A stretch of 54,295 nt of DNA from Ancylobacter dichloromethanicus (GTDB taxonomy: Bacteria; Pseudomonadota; Alphaproteobacteria; Rhizobiales; Xanthobacteraceae). The notes under the pieces are model-generated. The model was not told where the DNA came from. It saw only the letters and a list, made by a program, of their open reading frames with translations, and ran no database searches. The stretch covers positions 1 to 54,295 of the forward strand of contig NZ_JAHBGC010000038.1 in NCBI RefSeq assembly GCF_018390645.1, written 5' to 3'. Positions 49,774 to 54,295 of this stretch are shown in pieces (within the stretch, counting starts at the first letter, position 1; the number at the start of each line of letters is the position of its first letter). Both the position numbers and the translations under genes were made by a program.

Positions 49774-49823
49774 GGCTGCGACTGGGACCTTGCCGCCGGG
49801 CCGGTGTCGGGCAAAAAGGCGGG

Positions 49824-50774
49824 ATGGAAACCGGGAACATCGAGGCGGGCGTGACCGCGAGGCCTGCGCGCCCGCGCGCCGTGCTTATCGCAGGACCGAC
49901 CGCGAGCGGCAAGTCGGCGCTGGCGCTGGCGCTGGCCGAGCGCACCGGCGGCACGGTGATCAACGCCGATTCGATGCAGGTCTATCGCGACCTGCGCGTG
50001 CTCTCGGCGCGGCCGACGCCGGAGGAGGAGGCGCGCGCGCCGCATCGCCTCTATGGCCATGTCGACGGCGCCGAGGACTATTCGGTCGCGCATTGGCTGG
50101 AGGACGCCCGCCGGATTCTCGCCGAGGCGGAGCGGGAGGGGCGGCTGCCGGTCCTGGTCGGCGGCACCGGGCTCTATTTCAGGGCGTTGACGCGGGGGCT
50201 CTCGCCGATTCCGGCGATTCCGGCCGAGGTACGCGCGCGCGTGCGCGGCCTCGCCCTCGACGCGCCGGCGCTGCACGCGCGGCTGGAGGCGGTCGATCCC
50301 GAGACGGCTGCGCGGCTGCGGCCCTCCGACACGCAAAGGCTGATGCGGGCGCTGGAGGTGTTCGAGGCGACGGGGCGCCCGCTGGCGCGCTGGCAGGAGG
50401 CGCCGGGCGAGCCGCCGGTGCTGGAGCCGGAGAGCGCGGTGCGGCTGTTTCTCGCCACCGACCGCGCCGCCCTGCGCGCGCGCATCGCCGAGCGTTTCCA
50501 CGCCATGATGGCGCAAGGGGCGCTGGAGGAGGCGCGGGCGCTGCTGGCGCGCGGGCTGCCGGCCGACCGCACCCTGCTCAAGGCACACGGCATGCCGTGG
50601 TTCGCCCGCCATCTCGCCGGGGAGGTCTCGCTGGCGGCGGCGGTGGAGGGGGCGATCCTCGACACCCGCCACTACGCCAAGCGGCAGGACACCTGGTTCC
50701 GCCACCAGCTGCACGGCTGGACCGCGCTGCCACCGGACGAGGCGGCGGCGTTTCTGGCGCGGGCGGTCGGCTGA
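49824..50774 (+). CDS. miaA: tRNA dimethylallyltransferase MiaA
   Basis: The 316-aa enzyme shows the P-loop [11 protein letters not shown] (about 24-34), [48 protein letters not shown], and [17 protein letters not shown] near the end. It prenylates A37 of tRNAs that read U-starting codons. The first 18 residues before the core are not conserved, so a start slightly downstream is possible. It is convergent with the MsrQ-like gene, 7 bp apart. Confidence 0.96.
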   Translation: METGNIEAGVTARPARPRAVLIAGPTASGKSALALALAERTGGTVINADSMQVYRDLRVLSARPTPEEEARAPHRLYGHVDGAEDYSVAHWLEDARRILAEAEREGRLPVLVGGTGLYFRALTRGLSPIPAIPAEVRARVRGLALDAPALHARLEAVDPETAARLRPSDTQRLMRALEVFEATGRPLARWQEAPGEPPVLEPESAVRLFLATDRAALRARIAERFHAMMAQGALEEARALLARGLPADRTLLKAHGMPWFARHLAGEVSLAAAVEGAILDTRHYAKRQDTWFRHQLHGWTALPPDEAAAFLARAVG

Positions 50775-50781
50775 GGGCGCC

Positions 50782-51777
50782 TCAGGCGCGGGCGGCGCGC
50801 CGGGCTGGCAGCGGGCGCAGGCGCAGGACGACCTCGCTGACAAGGGCGACCGCCAGCCCGGCGCCGGCGACCCACCAGCTCGGGCTGATGGCGTAGGCGA
50901 AGGAGAAATTCGCCTCCAGCACGCGCCCCGGGTCGATGCCGGTGGCGGCGGCGTACCAGCCGACCTCGATCAGCGCGGTGAGCACGCCCGAGGCGGCGGC
51001 CAGCGCGAGGAGATTGAGGAGGCCGGTGCCGCGACTGTGGCGCTGCATCACCCGCCAGCCCACCAGCCAGACGAAGAAGCCGGTCATCAGCACCGGCTGG
51101 GTGACGTCGAGCTTCTGCTGCATGAAGAAATGCAGCAGGCCGAGCGCGGTGGCGGGATAGACGAGTTGGTGCAGCCGGTTCCAGCGCGCCGCGCCGAGCC
51201 GGCGGATCGCCCCGTCCCAGGAGGTCGCCGACAGCGCGGCGAAGGCGAGCAGCGCGACAAAGCCGATGGTGAGGTAGATGCGCAGCACGATCTCGCTGGC
51301 GGCGGTGGCGAGATTGCCGGTGTCGACGAGATAGACCACGAAATGAATGCCGATGAGCAGGGCGGCGCCGAGGCCGAGCGTGCGGCGCGCCAGCAGCAGC
51401 TTCGGCCAATTGAACAGCCGCCGCGCCGGCGTGACCGCCAGCGACAGCAGCAGCAGCCGGATCGCCCAGTCGCCGACGAAATGGATGATCTGGATCAGCG
51501 GCCGCGCCCCCAGCGCCGCCTCGCCGCCCAGCGCCGCGCCGGGGCCGCCAAGACCCGGGCCGCCAAGACCCGGGCCGCCAAGACCCGGGCCGCCGAGACC
51601 CGGAGCGCCGAGACCCGGAGCGCCGAGGCCGGGAGCGCCGAGGCCAGCGCCGTCGGGCGAGGCGAACTCGCCGCCGAGCGCCCGCGCCAGCAGCAGGGCA
51701 AGGGGCAGCAGGACGATCAGCAGGGCGCCGATCTTCTCAAGGCTCGGCTTGCCGGAATTTTCGCGCAGGAAGGGCAT
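50782..51777 (-). CDS. msrQ: MsrQ-like haem-binding membrane protein with a Gly-Leu-Pro repeat loop
   Basis: The 331-aa protein has an N-terminal helix (about 15-34), a 45-residue low-complexity loop, then six membrane helices of the ferric-reductase/MsrQ fold. Haem-ligand candidates are GIHFVVYL, RLHQLVYPAT and LLHFFMQQ. MsrQ passes electrons from the quinone pool to periplasmic MsrP, which repairs oxidised methionines. No msrP gene is adjacent, and purK-purE lie upstream on the strand. The loop (residues 45-79) has seven GLG[AG]P pentapeptides, which normal MsrQ lacks. Confidence 0.8.
   Translation of the reverse strand: MPFLRENSGKPSLEKIGALLIVLLPLALLLARALGGEFASPDGAGLGAPGLGAPGLGAPGLGGPGLGGPGLGGPGLGGPGAALGGEAALGARPLIQIIHFVGDWAIRLLLLSLAVTPARRLFNWPKLLLARRTLGLGAALLIGIHFVVYLVDTGNLATAASEIVLRIYLTIGFVALLAFAALSATSWDGAIRRLGAARWNRLHQLVYPATALGLLHFFMQQKLDVTQPVLMTGFFVWLVGWRVMQRHSRGTGLLNLLALAAASGVLTALIEVGWYAAATGIDPGRVLEANFSFAYAISPSWWVAGAGLAVALVSEVVLRLRPLPARRAARA
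51541..51645. repeat. 15-bp tandem repeat in msrQ (seven units)
   Basis: Seven in-frame 15-bp units encode GLGAP three times and GLGGP four times. Units near 51541-51590 are almost identical, while those at the other end vary at one or two bases, the pattern of a minisatellite that gains and loses copies. Confidence 0.92.
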
Positions 51778-52040
51778 GGGCGGTCCGATCGGCGGTAACG
51801 GGCAGGTCCACGCTATACGACCGTTGTGGGGGAGTTATTTCAACGCCGGCACGCAATTCGGCGTGAGGCCGGCGGCGCAGGGCGTTCCCGCAAGCACGGC
51901 GCTCGCCTGCGTCTCGCGGCAGGCGGGCTATCTCCCCTCCGGCGGGAAGGGAAGCGGACGCAAGGGCGCCGCGCGAGGGCGAGGCGCGGCGACCCACCCC
52001 ATGCGCGGGGAGGGTTGGAGAACCGCCGGCGTTGCCGCCG

Positions 52041-52080
52041 TCACTCCTCGAAGATGCGGGTCACTCCTCGAAGATGCGCG
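52041..52080. repeat. 20-bp tandem duplication at the 3' end of purK
   Basis: 52041-52060 and 52061-52080 match at 19 of 20 positions. The second copy contains the purK stop and the last six codons; the first lies just beyond the stop. The reading frame is intact. The rest of the 51778-52060 gap is GC-rich with no recognisable gene. Confidence 0.9.
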
Positions 52081-53152
52081 TCACATGGCCCATCTTGCGG
52101 CCGGGGCGGGCTTCCGCCTTGCCATAGAGGTGCAGATGCGCGCCGGGCTCGTCCAGCAGCGCCTGCCACTCGTCGGCCTCGTCGCCGATGAGATTGGTCA
52201 TCTCGACATGGCCGAGCCGTTCCACCGCGCCGAGCGGCCAGCCGGCGATGGCGCGCACATGCTGTTCGAACTGGCTGGTGACGGCGCCGTCCAGCGTCCA
52301 GTGGCCGGAATTGTGCACGCGCGGGGCGATCTCGTTGACGATGACGCCTTGCGCGCCCTCCACCACCACCAGGAACATCTCGACCGCGAACACGCCGACA
52401 TAGCCGAGCGCCTCGCCGATGCGGCGGGCGATCTCGCGGGAGACCGCGTCGACCGCCGGGGTGACCTCGGCCGGAACGGTGGAACGGAACAGGATGTGGT
52501 GGCGATGCTCGTTCTGGGTGACCTCGTAGGCCTTGAAGCGGCCATCCTCGGTGCGGGCGGCGACCACCGAGACCTCGCGCTCGAACGGCACGAAGCCCTC
52601 CAGGATCGAGGGATGGCGGCCCACCGCCTTGAAGGCGGCGGCGGCATCGTCGCCCTCGCGGATGATCACCTGGCCCTTGCCGTCATAGCCGAAGCGGCGG
52701 GTCTTCAGCACCGCCGGCCGGCCGATCTCGCCGAGCGCCGCCTCCAGCTCCGCCTCGTCCTGCACGGCGGCGAAGGGCGCGGTCTCGATGCCGAGGCGGG
52801 AGACGAAGGTCTTCTCCTCCAGCCGGTCCTGGGTGATGCCGAGCGCGCGCGCGCCGGGATGCACCGGCACGTGGCGGGCGAGGAACTCGGCAGTGTAGAC
52901 CGGCACGTTCTCGAATTCGTAGGTGACGACGTCGACGGTCTTGGCGAAGCGCTCCAGCGCGGCGAAATCATCATAGGCGGCGCGGGTGTGGGTGCCGGCG
53001 ACGTCGAAGGCCGGGCTGGCCTCCTCCGGGGCGTAGATGTGCGCCTTCAGGCCGAGCGGGGCGGCGGCGAGCGCGATCATGCGGGCGAGCTGGCCGCCGC
53101 CGAGGATGCCGACCGTGTCGCCGGGGGCGAGGGTTTTCGGGGCGGGGTTCAT
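52061..53152 (-). CDS. purK: 5-(carboxyamino)imidazole ribonucleotide synthase PurK
   Basis: The 363-aa ATP-grasp enzyme begins with the [16 protein letters not shown] loop. It has [33 protein letters not shown], and [14 protein letters not shown], all typical of PurK. It makes N5-CAIR for purine synthesis. The ATG at 53152 overlaps the purE stop by four bases, which decides the start over an in-frame codon upstream. The 3' end is followed by a second copy of the last 20 bp. Confidence 0.95.
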   Translation of the reverse strand: MNPAPKTLAPGDTVGILGGGQLARMIALAAAPLGLKAHIYAPEEASPAFDVAGTHTRAAYDDFAALERFAKTVDVVTYEFENVPVYTAEFLARHVPVHPGARALGITQDRLEEKTFVSRLGIETAPFAAVQDEAELEAALGEIGRPAVLKTRRFGYDGKGQVIIREGDDAAAAFKAVGRHPSILEGFVPFEREVSVVAARTEDGRFKAYEVTQNEHRHHILFRSTVPAEVTPAVDAVSREIARRIGEALGYVGVFAVEMFLVVVEGAQGVIVNEIAPRVHNSGHWTLDGAVTSQFEQHVRAIAGWPLGAVERLGHVEMTNLIGDEADEWQALLDEPGAHLHLYGKAEARPGRKMGHVTRIFEE

Positions 53153-53658
53153 GCCGGCCGCTCCGTCACCGCGGCGGTGCGGGCCGCGCGCCACGCGTCC
53201 AGCCGGGCCGCCAGCGCCGTGTCGGAGAGGGCGAGCACGGCGGCGGCGAGCAGGCCGGCATTGGTCGCCCCGGCCTTGCCGATGGCGAGGGTGCCGACCG
53301 GGATGCCGGCGGGCATCTGCACGATGGAATAGAGGCTGTCGAGGCCCGACAGCGCCTTCGATTCCACCGGCACGCCGAACACCGGCAGGGTGGTGAGCGA
53401 GGCGACCATGCCGGGCAGATGCGCCGCGCCGCCGGCACCGGCGATGATCACCTTGTAGCCGGCCTCGCGGGCGCCCTTGGCGAAGGCATACATGCGGTCC
53501 GGCGTGCGATGGGCCGAGACGATGCGGCAGTCATGACCGATGCCGAGCGCGTCCAGCGTCTCGGCGGCGTGTCGCATGGTCTCCCAGTCCGACTGGCTGC
53601 CCATGATGATGGCGACGGGTCGATGGTCGGCGGCCGTTCCGGCCGTCAGGTCGCTCAT
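53149..53658 (-). CDS. purE: N5-carboxyaminoimidazole ribonucleotide mutase PurE
   Basis: The 169-aa protein has the class I PurE signatures [45 protein letters not shown] and [25 protein letters not shown]. It converts N5-CAIR to CAIR. purE and purK form a coupled pair with a 4-base overlap. Confidence 0.97.
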   Translation of the reverse strand: MSDLTAGTAADHRPVAIIMGSQSDWETMRHAAETLDALGIGHDCRIVSAHRTPDRMYAFAKGAREAGYKVIIAGAGGAAHLPGMVASLTTLPVFGVPVESKALSGLDSLYSIVQMPAGIPVGTLAIGKAGATNAGLLAAAVLALSDTALAARLDAWRAARTAAVTERPA

Positions 53659-53955
53659 TCTGTCTGCTCGCCCCTTTCAGGAAAGGCGCGGATTATAGGA
53701 ATCGCGGGCGTGGGGGCAAGGGAAGATGACGCCTCGGCGGCAGGCTGGCTGCCGGCGTGGCCGTGTCTCGGGCCCGAACATGCTTAACACCGCCTTTACC
53801 AGCCGCCGGCAAAGTGGCGCGCGAGAGCCTCCCGGAGGATCCGCCTGCCGTGTTCGTGAGTTGAACCGGCAGGTGGCTGTGGTCAGATCGTCACCGATTC
53901 CCTGCCGGGAACGGTCGATGCGGTCTGTCCGGGGCGGGAGCAAGCGGAGAAGTCG

Positions 53956-54295
53956 ATGTCCGGTCGCGGCGTAACGGGTACGGGAAACGAGCACGGCGCG
54001 GGAGGCCGCAGGGCGCGCGCGGCGTGGCTGCCGGCGGCGGGCCTCGCGCTCGCGCTCGCGGGCGGCACCGGCTTGGCCGCCGAGGCGCAGGAAATGACCG
54101 GCAGCCCGATCGCCATCGACCGCGCCGGCAGCGGCACGGGCGACCGCACCGGCGCCTTCGATCCGGCCGCCGCCGGCATGGCGCGGACCGGCTATGCCGC
54201 CTCGCCGCTGCCGCCGATCGCCGACGACGCCCGCCCGTTCGACATGACCAATCCGCGCCGCCACCCCAGCCCGGCGCGCCGCGCGGCGCTGGCGA
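53956..54295 (+). CDS. Unrecognised secreted protein, N-terminal part (cut by window end)
   Basis: An ATG at 53956 with GGAG 6 nt upstream opens a frame with no stop to the window end (113 codons). The start is MSGRGVTGTGNEHG, then an Arg-rich stretch and a hydrophobic segment AWLPAAGLALALAGGTGLAA that ends in a likely signal-peptidase site near AEA. The mature part seen (GSPIAIDRAGSGTGDRTG, PLPPIADDARPFDMTNPRRHP) is Gly/Pro/Asp-rich and does not match a family I know. Export is inferred from the signal peptide. Confidence 0.6.
   Translation, partial: MSGRGVTGTGNEHGAGGRRARAAWLPAAGLALALAGGTGLAAEAQEMTGSPIAIDRAGSGTGDRTGAFDPAAAGMARTGYAASPLPPIADDARPFDMTNPRRHPSPARRAALA

Noticed and set aside
51541..51645. 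Tandem units considered as a CRISPR array
   Set aside because: Units are 15 bp with no spacers and stay in frame within a coding gene.
53739..53756. Hairpin CGGCAG/CTGCCG in the purE upstream gap
   Set aside because: The 6-bp stem has no T tract and does not follow a gene end on either strand.

Overview
The window is a GC-rich (roughly 70 %) chromosomal segment of an alphaproteobacterium. Gene order (amidase, mraZ, then the division and cell-wall cluster ending ftsQ-ftsA-ftsZ-lpxC-bamD-recN), a LexA site of the alphaproteobacterial GAAC-N7-GAAC type, and the 2,2-dialkylglycine decarboxylase locus all fit Hyphomicrobiales. Xanthobacteraceae (Ancylobacter/Starkeya/Xanthobacter relatives) is my best guess; it is an inference, since no rRNA is present.

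Layout. 1-4.4 kb: an extensin-like lipoprotein, a divergent DapB-family reductase, the RNase P RNA gene rnpB with its own promoter, a small lytic transglycosylase and a peptidoglycan amidase. 4.4-25.2 kb: the complete dcw cluster, mraZ-rsmH-ftsL-ftsI-murE-murF-mraY-murD-ftsW-murG-murC-murB-ddl-ftsQ-ftsA-ftsZ. Many neighbours overlap by 1-4 nt (ATGA or GTGA junctions). The cluster is interrupted once, between mraY and murD, by an oppositely oriented metallo-beta-lactamase-fold hydrolase. 25.4-29.4 kb: lpxC, bamD and recN, the last with a LexA box. 29.4-34.6 kb: a polyprenyl-phosphate sugar synthase/GtrA fusion, a GT-C membrane glycosyltransferase, then ligA and a strong terminator. 34.6-39.2 kb: a tiny DUF3309 membrane protein, an M24 aminopeptidase, and the divergent dgdA/dgdR pair. 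39.3-50.8 kb: a UvrD/PcrA helicase, prmA, a thioesterase, an FAD-linked D-2-hydroxyacid dehydrogenase, a large AsmA-family protein, serB and miaA. 50.8-54.3 kb: an MsrQ-like haem membrane protein, purK-purE, and the start of a secreted protein cut by the window end.

How it works together. The central 20 kb makes UDP-MurNAc-pentapeptide (MurB-F, Ddl), builds lipid II (MraY, MurG), polymerises and crosslinks it at the septum (FtsW, FtsI) and runs the divisome (FtsL, FtsQ, FtsA, FtsZ). It is probably controlled at its head by MraZ through four 10-bp-phased repeats. The flanking amidase and transglycosylase, LpxC, BamD, AsmA and the extensin-like lipoprotein keep much of the window on an envelope theme.

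I found no phage, insertion sequence, CRISPR array or defence island, and no convincing new multi-gene system. The most interesting signals are: the MraZ operator; the LexA box at recN; an AT-rich patch inside ddl; a DapB-family protein without the catalytic His motif; two in-frame 15-bp tandem repeats (dgdA N-terminus, msrQ first loop); a 20-bp duplication at the end of purK; and the hydrolase inserted in the dcw cluster.
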